Below are positions 17,244-26,265 of a DNA stretch of 64,000 nucleotides, piece by piece. Source of the stretch: Roseovarius sp. SCSIO 43702. GTDB taxonomy: Bacteria > Pseudomonadota > Alphaproteobacteria > Rhodobacterales > Rhodobacteraceae. The stretch lies in assembly GCF_019599045.1 (NCBI RefSeq), contig NZ_CP080623.1:1448501-1512500 (forward strand). The letters run 5' to 3'. The position numbers were made by a program, and so were the translations under genes. A model generated the notes under the pieces. That model did not search any database and had not been told where the DNA came from. It worked only from the letters and a program-made list of their open reading frames with translations. The first letter of the stretch is position 1. Each line of letters starts with the position of its first letter.

Positions 17244-18587
17244 ATGTCCGAGCATCTTTTCTACCAGTCCCGACTCGAGCGGCCCTATCTCGACCGGGCC
17301 GAAGGCATCTACATGTGGGACAAGGAGGGCAAGCGCTACATAGACGCCTCGAGCGGCGCGATGGTCAGCAATATCGGCCATTCGAACCCCCGCGTTCTCG
17401 CCGCGATGCGCCGGCAGATGGAGACGTCGACCTTCGGCTATCGCCTGCATTTCCAGACCGAGGCCTCCGAGGCATTGGCTGAGCGTGCCGCACGCCTCGC
17501 TCCCGAAGGGATGAACCGCGTCTTTTTCGTCTCGGGCGGGTCCGAGGCCACGGAAAGTGCCATGAAACTCGCCCGTCAGCACGCGTTGGCCCGTGGCGAG
17601 GCGCAGCGGTTCAAGATCATCTCGCGCCACCCGAGCTATCATGGCTCCACGCTGGGCGCGCTTGCCGTGACGGGCTATGCGCCGCTCAGTGCGCCGTTCG
17701 ATCCGATGATGCGGGCGATGCCGAAAGTGCCCGCGCCGCGCGCCTATCTGGATGGGTTCGATCCCGAGGACCCGTCCACGGGGCAACATTATGCTCGGAT
17801 GCTCGAACAGCGCATACTCGATGAGGGACCGCAGACCGTGCTTGGATTCATCGTGGAGCCCATCGGTGGCGCATCGACGGGCGCGCTGGTGCCGCCGGAA
17901 GGCTACATGACCGCGATCCGCGAGATCTGCGACCGACACGGCGTGCTGCTCATCCATGACGAGGTGATGAGCGGGGGCGGTCGCACCGGCCGGTTCCTGG
18001 GCGCCGATCACTGGGGTGTCGTTCCGGACCTGATCTGCCTGTCCAAGGGGTTCGGCGGCGGTTACGTGCCGCTCGGGGCCGTCATTGCACGCGACGACAT
18101 CGTGGAGGCCGTGCTCGACAAGGGTGGGTTCGCACATGGACACACCTATGCCGGCAACCCGCTGGCCTGCGCGGCCGGACTTGCCGTCCTCGACGAGATC
18201 GAGCGCGAGCAGCTCATTCCCCACACCGCGAAGATGGGAGAGCGCCTTGCCGCGCGGTTGCGCGATCTGATGCAGAAATACCCCGTGATCGGCGACGTGC
18301 GCGGCAAGGGCCTGCTGATGGCGTTCGAGCTGATGCAGGACCGGCAGAGTAAGGCCACCTTGCCGCCTGCGCTCAACGCCTATAATCGGCTGGTGGATAT
18401 TGCCTATGCCAATGGGCTCATCATCTATTCGCGACGCACGCGAGGAGGACTTTCAGGCGATCATTTCATGGTGTGTCCGCCGATGATCACGACCGAGACC
18501 CAGATCGATGAAATCTGCGATCTGCTCGACCGCTCGCTCGAGGCGTTCATGACAGAGCTGCCCGCCGCATCACACGCGGCGCAATAG
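17244..18587 (+). CDS. Class III PLP-dependent aminotransferase
   Basis: The product has 447 residues. I chose ATG 17244, directly after the ATPase stop; an in-frame upstream start at 17208 would overlap that gene. Class III motifs are present: SGGSEATESAMKLARQ, the aspartate in LLIHDEVMSGGGRTG, and the Schiff-base lysine in ICLSKGFGGGYVPLGAV. Relatives act on omega-, beta- or gamma-amino groups with pyruvate or 2-oxoglutarate. Next to BKACE the simplest idea is that it turns a beta-amino acid into a beta-keto acid, the BKACE substrate type. That is inference. Confidence 0.88.
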   Translation: MSEHLFYQSRLERPYLDRAEGIYMWDKEGKRYIDASSGAMVSNIGHSNPRVLAAMRRQMETSTFGYRLHFQTEASEALAERAARLAPEGMNRVFFVSGGSEATESAMKLARQHALARGEAQRFKIISRHPSYHGSTLGALAVTGYAPLSAPFDPMMRAMPKVPAPRAYLDGFDPEDPSTGQHYARMLEQRILDEGPQTVLGFIVEPIGGASTGALVPPEGYMTAIREICDRHGVLLIHDEVMSGGGRTGRFLGADHWGVVPDLICLSKGFGGGYVPLGAVIARDDIVEAVLDKGGFAHGHTYAGNPLACAAGLAVLDEIEREQLIPHTAKMGERLAARLRDLMQKYPVIGDVRGKGLLMAFELMQDRQSKATLPPALNAYNRLVDIAYANGLIIYSRRTRGGLSGDHFMVCPPMITTETQIDEICDLLDRSLEAFMTELPAASHAAQ

Positions 18588-18596
18588 GAACAGCGC

Positions 18597-19523
18597 ATGG
18601 AGCGTCGCATCATCACCTGCGCGATCACCGGGTCGATCCATACCCCCTCGATGTCGCCCTACTTGCCCTACCGCCCCGAGGATATCGCGGCGCAGGCCAT
18701 CGAGGCGGCAGAAGCGGGCGCGACCATCCTTCACCTGCACGCCCGCGACCCCCGGACCGGGCGTCCTTCTGGCGATCCCGAACATTATGCCGCGTTCCTT
18801 CCGCGTATCGCGGCCGGATGTGATGCCGTCATCAACCTGACCACCGGAGGCAGCGCCGTCATGACGCTCGAGGAGCGGCTGCGCGCGGCCTTGCAATTCT
18901 GCCCCGAGATGTGTTCGCTCAACATGGGCACGATGAATTTCGCGCTCTATCCGATGGCCGAGAAACCGAGAGAGTGGCTCTTCGAATGGGAAGAGCCGTT
19001 TCTGCGCGGGTCGGATGACCTTGTGTTCAAGAACACGCCCCGCGATATCGCCGGCATTCTCGAGCATCTGGGATGCGAGCGGGGCGCGCGGTTCGAGTTC
19101 GAATGCTACGATATCGGCCATCTCTACATGCTACGTCATTTCGTGGATCGGGGCCTCGTCGCGCCGCCCTATTTCATCCAGTTCGTCTTCGGCGTTCTGG
19201 GAGGGATGGGTGCGGATCCCGACACGCTCGATCACATGATCGCGCTGGCGGACAAGCTCTTCGGGAATGATTACCTGTTCTCGGTGCTTGCGGCCGGTCG
19301 TCACCAGATCCCGATGGCCCGACGCGCGCTCGAGCGTGGGGGGCATGTTCGGGTCGGGCTGGAGGATAATCTCATGATCGCCAAGGGAGAACTCGCGCAA
19401 TCCAACGCCGCGCAGGTCGAGCAGGTGCGCAGGATCATCGCGGAGATGGGACTGGCGGTCGCGACGCCCGACGAGGCCCGCGTTATGCTGGAACTCAAGG
19501 GCGCCGACAAGGTGGCTGTGTAG
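18597..19523 (+). CDS. BKACE family (3-keto acid cleavage enzyme), first copy
   Basis: The product has 308 residues, full length for the family once called DUF849. Family motifs: CAITGSIHTPSMSPYLP near the start, the zinc histidines in ILHLHARDP, FEFECYDIGHLY and LAAGRHQIPMARRA, and the end VRVGLEDNLMIAKGELA. BKACE enzymes condense a beta-keto acid with acetyl-CoA to give acetoacetate and a new acyl-CoA. It lies nine bases after the aminotransferase and four before a GNAT gene. A second, clearly related copy lies at 56981-57913. The precise keto acid is not deducible by eye. Confidence 0.93.
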   Translation: MERRIITCAITGSIHTPSMSPYLPYRPEDIAAQAIEAAEAGATILHLHARDPRTGRPSGDPEHYAAFLPRIAAGCDAVINLTTGGSAVMTLEERLRAALQFCPEMCSLNMGTMNFALYPMAEKPREWLFEWEEPFLRGSDDLVFKNTPRDIAGILEHLGCERGARFEFECYDIGHLYMLRHFVDRGLVAPPYFIQFVFGVLGGMGADPDTLDHMIALADKLFGNDYLFSVLAAGRHQIPMARRALERGGHVRVGLEDNLMIAKGELAQSNAAQVEQVRRIIAEMGLAVATPDEARVMLELKGADKVAV

Positions 19524-19526
19524 CAG

Positions 19527-20009
19527 ATGGACGTTTCGATCGAACCGGTCAACCGCGAGACATTGCCGCTTCTGGACGATGGCCTGAGAGCGCTGGCGCG
19601 TCACATGGACGACCCTTTCAGCGCCACGCTTGACGGTCTCGATGCCGCGCTTTTCAGTGACCGGCCGTCCTGTCATGCACTTGTCGCCCGCCGGAAGGGC
19701 GCGCAAAAGCCCTTGGGCATCGCCCTTTATTCGCCGGTCTTCTCGACGGTGAGGGGTGGGGCGGGCATCTATGTCTCGGACCTCTGGGTCGATGACGTGG
19801 CGCGCGGTCGAAACCTGGGGCGGCGTCTTGTCGCCGAGGTGGTCCGCCACGGCTCGGACATATGGGGGGCGGGCTTCCTGAGGCTTGCTGCCTATAACGA
19901 CAATCACGATGCGCTTGCGGCTTATGCCAGGATGGGATTTGAACGGGTCGAAGGCGAAATTCCCCTGCGCCTTGCAGGCTCGGCGTTCGAGAGAATAGCC
20001 GCCATGTAG
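19527..20009 (+). CDS. GNAT family N-acetyltransferase
   Basis: The product has 160 residues. Acetyl-CoA binding motif A is visible in YVSDLWVDDVARGRNLGRRL (V-x-x-x-x-R-x-x-G-x-G/L pattern), followed by the conserved AAYNDNHDALAAYARMGFER of the C-terminal alpha/beta part. It starts three bases after the BKACE stop, so it belongs to the same operon. It might acetylate an amine intermediate or the imported amine; the sequence gives no specific substrate. Confidence 0.85.
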   Translation: MDVSIEPVNRETLPLLDDGLRALARHMDDPFSATLDGLDAALFSDRPSCHALVARRKGAQKPLGIALYSPVFSTVRGGAGIYVSDLWVDDVARGRNLGRRLVAEVVRHGSDIWGAGFLRLAAYNDNHDALAAYARMGFERVEGEIPLRLAGSAFERIAAM

Positions 20010-20047
20010 CGGGACCTTCGCGCAACTGTTTGGAAAAGGGCACATAT

Positions 20048-21151
20048 ATGGGCGAGACGTCGGATATTCTCATCATCGGTGGCGGTATCGCGGGTGTCAG
20101 CGCGGGGGCCGAACTCGCGCGCGACGCGTCGGTGACGGTGCTCGAGGCCGAAACACAGCTTGGCTATCATTCGACGGGTCGGTCGGCGGCGATCTTCATC
20201 CGGAATTACGGGAATGCCACGCTCCGCAAGCTGAACGCCATGGCGCATCCCGCTCTCTCCGGGCAGTCGGGGGGCGAAAGCGTGCTCAGCCCGCGGGGCG
20301 AATTGCTCGTGGTGCAGGAGCACGAGCTGGATACACTTGACGCTTACCTGGAGGGCACGGACTCGGTCGAACGGGTCAGCGCGGAGGAAGCGATGGCGCT
20401 CGTTCCCATCCTGCGGCGGGACCGGATCGCCGCGGCGGTGATCGAGCGCGACGCGCAGGATATCGACGTGGACCGCCTGCTCCAGGGCTATGCCCGGGCG
20501 TTGCGCGAGCGGAAGGGCAGGATCGCCACGGGTGAGAGGATAGAGACGATAGCCCGCGACGGTGATGGCTGGAGGGTCGAGACCACCGGGCGAACCTATG
20601 GCGCGCGCCTCCTTGTCGATGCGGCGGGGGCGTGGGCGGACGAGGTCGCCAAGATGGCCGGGCTGCCGCCGATCGGTATTCAGCCAATGCGTCGGTCGGC
20701 CGTGTTGATGCCGGTTCCCGAAGATGTCGGACCGGTCGGAGACTGGCCGCTTTTCGGATCGGTGGTCGAGGGGGAGGGATGGTATGCCAAGCCCGAGGGC
20801 GACAAGCTCATGATCTCGCCCGCCGACGAGGATCCGGTCGAGCCGCATGATGCATGGCCGGATGACATGGTCGTCGCGGAAGGGCTCTATCGTTTCGAGC
20901 AGATGGTCGATCTGCCCATCGTCAAACCGACGCATAGCTGGGCGGGATTGCGCAGCTTCGCGCCCGACCGGACACCGGTGGTGGGGTTCGACCCGCTGGT
21001 CGACGGGTTCTTTTGGCTGGCGGGGCAGGGCGGATACGGCGTGCAGACCGCGCCGGCGCTTGCGGCGATCACCCGCGCGCTGTGCACCGGAGGCGGTTCG
21101 GACGTGGACCAGAGCGTGACCAAGGCGCTTTCGCCGGAACGGTTGCGATAA
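20048..21151 (+). CDS. FAD-dependent amine/amino-acid oxidoreductase (DAO family)
   Basis: The product has 367 residues from ATG 20048 (AAAGGG upstream). The FAD dinucleotide motif is ILIIGGGIAGVSAGAELA, followed by LGYHSTGRSAAIFIRNYG, the second conserved segment of D-amino-acid oxidase and glycine/sarcosine oxidase relatives; the C-terminal WLAGQGGYGVQTAPA binds FAD. It probably dehydrogenates a secondary or primary amine, releasing an imine that hydrolyses to a keto acid. It is the last gene of the operon; the convergent RND gene ends only 11 bases away and no terminator hairpin is visible between them. Confidence 0.88.
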   Translation: MGETSDILIIGGGIAGVSAGAELARDASVTVLEAETQLGYHSTGRSAAIFIRNYGNATLRKLNAMAHPALSGQSGGESVLSPRGELLVVQEHELDTLDAYLEGTDSVERVSAEEAMALVPILRRDRIAAAVIERDAQDIDVDRLLQGYARALRERKGRIATGERIETIARDGDGWRVETTGRTYGARLLVDAAGAWADEVAKMAGLPPIGIQPMRRSAVLMPVPEDVGPVGDWPLFGSVVEGEGWYAKPEGDKLMISPADEDPVEPHDAWPDDMVVAEGLYRFEQMVDLPIVKPTHSWAGLRSFAPDRTPVVGFDPLVDGFFWLAGQGGYGVQTAPALAAITRALCTGGGSDVDQSVTKALSPERLR

Positions 21152-21162
21152 TCGCCACCCGC

Positions 21163-24100
21163 TCAGGCGGGCTCGGCCTTGCCCGACGCGGCGGCGCGGG
21201 ACTTGCGCCACTGCGACGCCTTCTCGCCCAGCATGAGCATCGCGGGCGTGACCACGAGGGTCAGCACCGTCGCCACCACGAGCCCTCCGGCGATGGCGCT
21301 CGAAAGCTCGGTCCACCACTGCGTCGATGGTGCGCCATAGACGATCTCGCGGTTGAAGAAGTCGAGATTGAGACCGATCACCATCGGCATGAGACCGAGC
21401 GCCGTCGTGACCGAGGTGAGCACGACCGGCCTCAGACGTTGCGCGCCGGTGCGAAGGACCGCCTCGAGCGGGGGCTGACCGCTCTTGCGCAGGTCGTTGT
21501 AGGTGTCGATCAGAACGATGTTGTTGTTCACCACGATCCCCGCGAGCGCGATCACGCCGACGCCGCCCATGACGATCCCGAAGGGCCGGCCCGTCACGAT
21601 CAGCCCCAGAAGGACGCCGGCGATCGAGAAGACGATGGCGCTCATGACGATGAATGCCTGGTAGAAGCTGTTGAACTGCGTCACCAGCATGATCAGCATG
21701 AGAAAGACGGCGGCGATGAACGCACCGATGAGAAAGACCGTGGCTTCCTGCTGATCCTGGGCCTCGCCCTCGAAGGAAAAGCTCACGCCGTCGGGGAGAT
21801 CTGCATCTTGGAGAGCCGCGCGCAGGGCGACGATCTGATCGTTGACGAGCACGCCCGGTGCGACGTTGGCCTCGATTGTCACCACACGCTTCTCATCGAC
21901 GCGTCGCAACGTGCCCACCCGCTCTGAAGGCTCGAAGGTCACGAAGTTGGAGATGGGCACCAGACCCGCCTGCGTTGGCACCCGCAGGTTGCCGAGCTGG
22001 GAAAGCGAGCGCTCGTCGCGGGGAAAGCGGACGCGGATATCCATCTCGCCATCGGTGTCTTCGGGGCGGTAATCGGCGACCGTGATCCCCTGGGTCAAAA
22101 GCTGGACCGCCTGGCCCAGCAGGCTTACATTGGCGCCATAGCGGGCCGCTTCGGCGCGATCCACGAGAATCGAAACCTCGACACCCGGCAGCGGGCGCGT
22201 GTCCGTCACATCGGTGAATCCGCCGATCCGCTGCATGAGCGCGCGAACGGTCTCGACGGCCTCGTTCCGCGCATCGCCATCCTCGGCCGCGATCTGGAGA
22301 TTGACGGGCTTGCCCATGCTGGGCCCCTTGCTCTCGGTCTGCACCTGCACATCGACGCCCGCGATATCGGCCACGTCGCGGCGGATCGTCTCGCCGATCT
22401 CGTCGGCGGTGGGGCGTTCGTCCCATTCCACCAGATCGAGTTGCAGCGTGCCGATGACCTCTTCGTCACCGCGGCCGGCGCCCATCTTGGTGCGCGCATA
22501 GGTGTTTTCGACCGACGCGTACTTCATCACGCGCCCCTCGACCTCGCGCACGAGCGCATCGCGTTCCCAGATCGAGAAGTTGTCGCGGGCGCGTATCTCG
22601 ACCTGCATGAACTCAGGCTCGACCGAGGGAAAGAAGGTGATCCCGCGGCCGAATTCACCATAGGCCGCCGCTCCGCCGACCAGAAGCGCGAGGGCCAGAA
22701 GCAGGGTCGCACCGGGTCTCAGGATCGCGCGTTCGAGAAGGCGGACATAGGCGCCCGTCATCCCCCCGATGCGGCGCGGATCGCCGGTCTCGGATTCGCG
22801 GATGGCCTTCTTCGCGGCGGCAGTCTGAGGTTGACGCTTACCGATAAGGCCGCCCGTGACCGGGATGAAGATGAGCGCCATGAAGAGAGAGGCGAAAAGT
22901 GTCAGGATGACGGTGGTCGGCAGGAACTTCATGAATTCCCCGGTCAGGCCCGTCCAGAACAGGAGCGGGAAGAACACGCTGAGCGTCGTCGCGGTCGAGG
23001 CGATGATGGGCCAAGCCATCCGCTTGGCCGCGTGGGCATAGGCGGTGGGGGCATCGTCGCCCTCCTGTAAACGCCGGTCGGCGAGTTCGACCGTGACGAT
23101 GGCCCCGTCGACCAGCATCCCCACCACGAGGATGAGCGAGAAAAGCACCACGATGTTCATGGTGTAGCCGATCGCCCAGAGCGCCGTCACGCCGGCGAGA
23201 AACGCGCCCGGAATGGCCAGCCCCACGAGGATCGCGGAGCGGAACCCGAGTGCGAAAACGATCACGATCATGACCAGAAAAACGGCCGCGATCACGTTTG
23301 CCTCGAGGTCCGAAAGCAGGGTTTCGACCTGTTCGCTCTGGTCCTGCAGATAGGTGATGTTGACGCTGTCGGGCCAGTCCTGCTGCATCTCCTCTATCAG
23401 GTCGCGCACCTCGTCTACCGTCTCGATGATGTTGGCCCCCGAGCGTTTCTTGATCTCGAGCGCCAGCGCGGGCTGGCCGTTGATCCGCGCGAAGCCGGTC
23501 GGGTCCTCGAAGCTGCGGCGGACGGTGGCCACGTCGCCGAAGGTCACGACCGCCGAGCCGTCGACCTTGATCGGCATGGCCATGACATCCTCGACCCCTT
23601 CGATGAGGCCGGGCACCTTGAGGACGATGCGCCCGCCCCCGGTTTCGATGGCACCCGCCGCGATGAGCCGGTTGTTGCGTTGGAGCTGTCCGATCACCTC
23701 GTCGAAGCTGAGGTTGTAGGTCTGGAAGACAGTGGGGTCGATCAGAACCTCGAGAAACTCGTCCCGCGCGCCGCCGATTTCGGCCTCGAGGACACCGGGC
23801 AGACCTTCCACCCGTTCCTGGAGATCCTCGGCCAGATCGTTGAGCGTGCGCTCCGGCACCGGACCGGAGAGAACGGCCGTGATGATGGGAAAGAGGGCGG
23901 TGTTGATCTCGGTGATCTTGAGGTCATAGGCATCCTCGGGCAGATCGTTCTCGGCTGCGTCGGCGGCCTCGCGCACCTTGTCGAGCGCCTCGTCGATATC
24001 GCCCCCGGCGGTGAATTCGAGCTGGACACTGGCAAATCCCTCGGCGGCCTCGCTGGTCATCTTCTCGAGCCCCTCGATCGCGCCGAACTCCGATTCCATC

Positions 24101-24300
24101 GGCTTGAGGAGTAGCCGTTCGGCGTCGGAAGGGCTGATCCCGTCGAGGCCGGTGGACACGTACACCAGGGGAAGCGGCACCTCGGGATTGGCTTCCTTGG
24201 GGATCGCGACGTAGGACACCGCGCCCACGACGAGGGTCATCACCAGGATCATCACCACGACCCGCGCGCGTGAAAAGGCGGCGTCGATGAGCGTGTTCAT
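21163..24300 (-). CDS. RND efflux pump permease subunit (AcrB/HAE1 superfamily)
   Basis: The product has 1045 residues, the normal size. Twelve membrane helices and two large periplasmic loops are expected; the N-terminus contains VVMILVMTLVVGAVSYVAIP. The fourth helix has GMLVDGAIVTVELADRR: the first aspartate of the usual VDD proton-relay pair is kept and the second is Gly. The C-terminal half has VIALAGIVVNNNIVLIDTYN. It pumps substrates from periplasm or membrane outward with an adaptor and a TolC-type channel; no outer membrane channel gene is present in the window. It overlaps the adaptor gene by four bases (ATGA). Confidence 0.92.
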   Translation of the reverse strand: MNTLIDAAFSRARVVVMILVMTLVVGAVSYVAIPKEANPEVPLPLVYVSTGLDGISPSDAERLLLKPMESEFGAIEGLEKMTSEAAEGFASVQLEFTAGGDIDEALDKVREAADAAENDLPEDAYDLKITEINTALFPIITAVLSGPVPERTLNDLAEDLQERVEGLPGVLEAEIGGARDEFLEVLIDPTVFQTYNLSFDEVIGQLQRNNRLIAAGAIETGGGRIVLKVPGLIEGVEDVMAMPIKVDGSAVVTFGDVATVRRSFEDPTGFARINGQPALALEIKKRSGANIIETVDEVRDLIEEMQQDWPDSVNITYLQDQSEQVETLLSDLEANVIAAVFLVMIVIVFALGFRSAILVGLAIPGAFLAGVTALWAIGYTMNIVVLFSLILVVGMLVDGAIVTVELADRRLQEGDDAPTAYAHAAKRMAWPIIASTATTLSVFFPLLFWTGLTGEFMKFLPTTVILTLFASLFMALIFIPVTGGLIGKRQPQTAAAKKAIRESETGDPRRIGGMTGAYVRLLERAILRPGATLLLALALLVGGAAAYGEFGRGITFFPSVEPEFMQVEIRARDNFSIWERDALVREVEGRVMKYASVENTYARTKMGAGRGDEEVIGTLQLDLVEWDERPTADEIGETIRRDVADIAGVDVQVQTESKGPSMGKPVNLQIAAEDGDARNEAVETVRALMQRIGGFTDVTDTRPLPGVEVSILVDRAEAARYGANVSLLGQAVQLLTQGITVADYRPEDTDGEMDIRVRFPRDERSLSQLGNLRVPTQAGLVPISNFVTFEPSERVGTLRRVDEKRVVTIEANVAPGVLVNDQIVALRAALQDADLPDGVSFSFEGEAQDQQEATVFLIGAFIAAVFLMLIMLVTQFNSFYQAFIVMSAIVFSIAGVLLGLIVTGRPFGIVMGGVGVIALAGIVVNNNIVLIDTYNDLRKSGQPPLEAVLRTGAQRLRPVVLTSVTTALGLMPMVIGLNLDFFNREIVYGAPSTQWWTELSSAIAGGLVVATVLTLVVTPAMLMLGEKASQWRKSRAAASGKAEPA

Positions 24301-25466
24301 TCGACTTGCTCCTCGGCCAGTTCTTCGGCGGTTTCGTCGGTCTTCTCGGGGCGGGCATTCACCGTTTCACCGGCGCGAACGAACCCCTGACCCACCGTGA
24401 TGATATCGACCTCCTCGGGCAGTCCCGTGACCCAGATGCCATCCACCTCGGCGCGCACGACCTCGATCTCGTGAAACACGACCTGGCCATCCCTGACGGT
24501 CTTCACGCCGGTCTCGCCCTCGGCGCCGAGTGACACCGAGGAGGGCGAGATGAAATGCGCCGTTTCCTCGCCGGTCGGGATGCGGATATTGGCCGAGATG
24601 CCGGCAGGAATGAGCCCATCTTCGTTCGAGACCTCGATCTCGGCGAGGAATGTCCGGGTCTCGGACGCGGCAGACGTTCCAACGAAGGTGACGATGCCTT
24701 CGCGCGTCTCGCCGGTGATGAAGGTCACGGTGGCCGTCTGGCCGTTGCGAATGCGACCGAGAACCTGCTGCGGCACCTGGATCTCAACGGTAAGCGGCCG
24801 GTTGTCCACGATGCGGCCCACGTCGCTGCCGGCTTGCACGAACTCGCCTTCGTCCAGCGTCAGGGTCTCGAGCCGTCCCGCGAAAGGCGCGGTGATCCGC
24901 GTATCTTCGAGGGCTTCCGCGGCCGCGGTGACCTGCGACTCGGCGGCGGCGAGGGCGGCGCGTGCCTGCGCGACGCGATCCTTGGTCGCGACCCCGCGCT
25001 CGAGAAGTTCGGAGGCGTTGTCGAATTCCCTCTGCGCGCGGGCGCGTTCCTCCTCGGCGCCGCGCAGATCGGCCTTGGCGCGCCTCGTCGAGAGCCGGGC
25101 GATCAACTCGCCCGCCTTCACGTCATCGCCCTTGCGCACCAACACCTCCTCCACGTCGCCAGAGGTCTCGGCGCGGATCGAGGTGTCGCGATCGGGTTGG
25201 GCCTGGCCTTCGGCGCGGAAGAACAAGGTGACCGGCTCGGCCTTCGAGCGTGCAACGGCAACGGAAACGGGGCCGGGCTCGTTCTGCTCGGCGGATTTCG
25301 AGGCCTCTTCGGAGGCGGGGAAGACGAAACCGCTCCCCATCCAGAGGACCATCGCCAGAAGTATCGCGGCCGCAACCCAGGTCGAGCGTTTCGCGCCCTT
25401 GTCGTCGGAAAATTCGAGCGGCCTGCGAGCGTCGTCCTGGCGGCTTTCCGGGGCGGCGTCATTCAT
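24297..25466 (-). CDS. RND efflux periplasmic adaptor subunit (membrane fusion protein)
   Basis: The product has 389 residues from ATG 25466; a TTG at 25475 would add three residues. A single N-terminal membrane anchor (TWVAAAILLAMVLWMGSGF) is followed by the lipoyl half-motifs and an alpha-hairpin: RAETSGDVEEVLVRKGDDV, then a coiled coil (about residues 120-175) and TAPFAGRLETLTLDEGEFV. This is the standard adaptor build. The C-terminal 20 residues are acidic (EKTDETAEELAEEQVE). It links the inner membrane pump to the outer channel. It overlaps the regulator gene upstream by a few bases, so all three are one operon. Confidence 0.9.
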   Translation of the reverse strand: MNDAAPESRQDDARRPLEFSDDKGAKRSTWVAAAILLAMVLWMGSGFVFPASEEASKSAEQNEPGPVSVAVARSKAEPVTLFFRAEGQAQPDRDTSIRAETSGDVEEVLVRKGDDVKAGELIARLSTRRAKADLRGAEEERARAQREFDNASELLERGVATKDRVAQARAALAAAESQVTAAAEALEDTRITAPFAGRLETLTLDEGEFVQAGSDVGRIVDNRPLTVEIQVPQQVLGRIRNGQTATVTFITGETREGIVTFVGTSAASETRTFLAEIEVSNEDGLIPAGISANIRIPTGEETAHFISPSSVSLGAEGETGVKTVRDGQVVFHEIEVVRAEVDGIWVTGLPEEVDIITVGQGFVRAGETVNARPEKTDETAEELAEEQVE

Positions 25467-25953
25467 CTTCTTCAACCTTTTCGGTTTGCGCGATCATGTC
25501 GCGGCACGGAAGACGTTCCCGTGCCTGTGACAATCCGCCTGTTATGGCGTCGTAGAACGAAAGATAGGCGCCGAGACGGGCGCGCGGCCCGGCCGCACCT
25601 TCCGGCAAGGCGTTGAGGCTCTCGCCGATCTGGTCGCGCGCGCGCATCGTGCGGCGCATCGCGCCATCGAGCAGGCCGGTGAAAGCGGTCGAGGCGAACT
25701 GGAAATAATCCTGGCGGTCACCCGGCCGCCCCAGCCGGCGCACCACTCCGCGTTCCTCGAGCAGGCGCACGCTGGAACTCACGCTGCCGCGGCTCATGCC
25801 AAGCTGTCGGGCGAGGTCGGAGAAGGCGACCGCGTCTCCGTCGAAGAGGAGCAGGCCGAAAACGCGCCCGGCGCTGCGCGGCATGCCCTCGCCTTGGGCG
25901 ATCTGCCCGACTTTCTCGATGAATTCGGCTCTTGTCCGTGCCAGAGCTTTCAC
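25459..25953 (-). CDS. GbsR/MarR-type transcriptional regulator of the efflux operon
   Basis: The product has 164 residues from GTG 25953, which is preceded by AGGAGGG at seven bases; a TTG at 25974 is the upstream alternative. The winged HTH region reads AFSDLARQLGMSRGSVSSSV, followed by LLEERGVVRRLGRPGDRQDY as the wing, matching GbsR-type MarR-superfamily proteins, which sense small amines such as choline in Bacillus. A C-terminal helical part is for dimerisation. As first gene of the operon it probably represses itself and the pump. The effector is unknown. Confidence 0.83.
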   Translation of the reverse strand: MKALARTRAEFIEKVGQIAQGEGMPRSAGRVFGLLLFDGDAVAFSDLARQLGMSRGSVSSSVRLLEERGVVRRLGRPGDRQDYFQFASTAFTGLLDGAMRRTMRARDQIGESLNALPEGAAGPRARLGAYLSFYDAITGGLSQARERLPCRDMIAQTEKVEEDE

Positions 25954-26097
25954 GTCCCGCCCTCCTTTCACCAATCCGGATACCAGCAGGAGGTGGGGCG
26001 ACGTGCCGCCTTCGTCAAGTCGTTCAGAAGAAATTGAACGGTTCGCGCGACGCGGAAGCCGCGTGACGTTGCGTGATCGAGGGATTTCGGTGGAGAG

Positions 26098-26172
26098 TGG
26101 CAGCCCGTAGGGGAATCGAACCCCTCTTTCCAGGTTGAAAACCTGGCGTCCTAACCGATAGACGAACGGGCC
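26098..26172 (-). tRNA. tRNA-Glu (anticodon UUC)
   Basis: On the minus strand the cloverleaf folds from GGCCCGT (acceptor 5' side, 26172 down) to ACGGGCT (3' side). The anticodon stem CCAGG/CCTGG holds loop TTTTCAA with anticodon TTC, and the T arm is AGGGG-TTCGATT-CCCCT. The discriminator base is G and CCA is encoded at 26100-26098. The acceptor has a G-U first pair. The D arm (GTCTATCGGTTAGGAC) is typical for bacterial tRNA-Glu. No other tRNA is next to it. Confidence 0.95.
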
Positions 26173-26265
26173 ATGCCTTGGCGTGGGGGCGTAGTAGGCA
26201 AAACGCGGGGCGCGCGCAAGAGGGTTTTTTCATCGAAACGGCGTGCCCGGAGAGAAAAATTCCGA

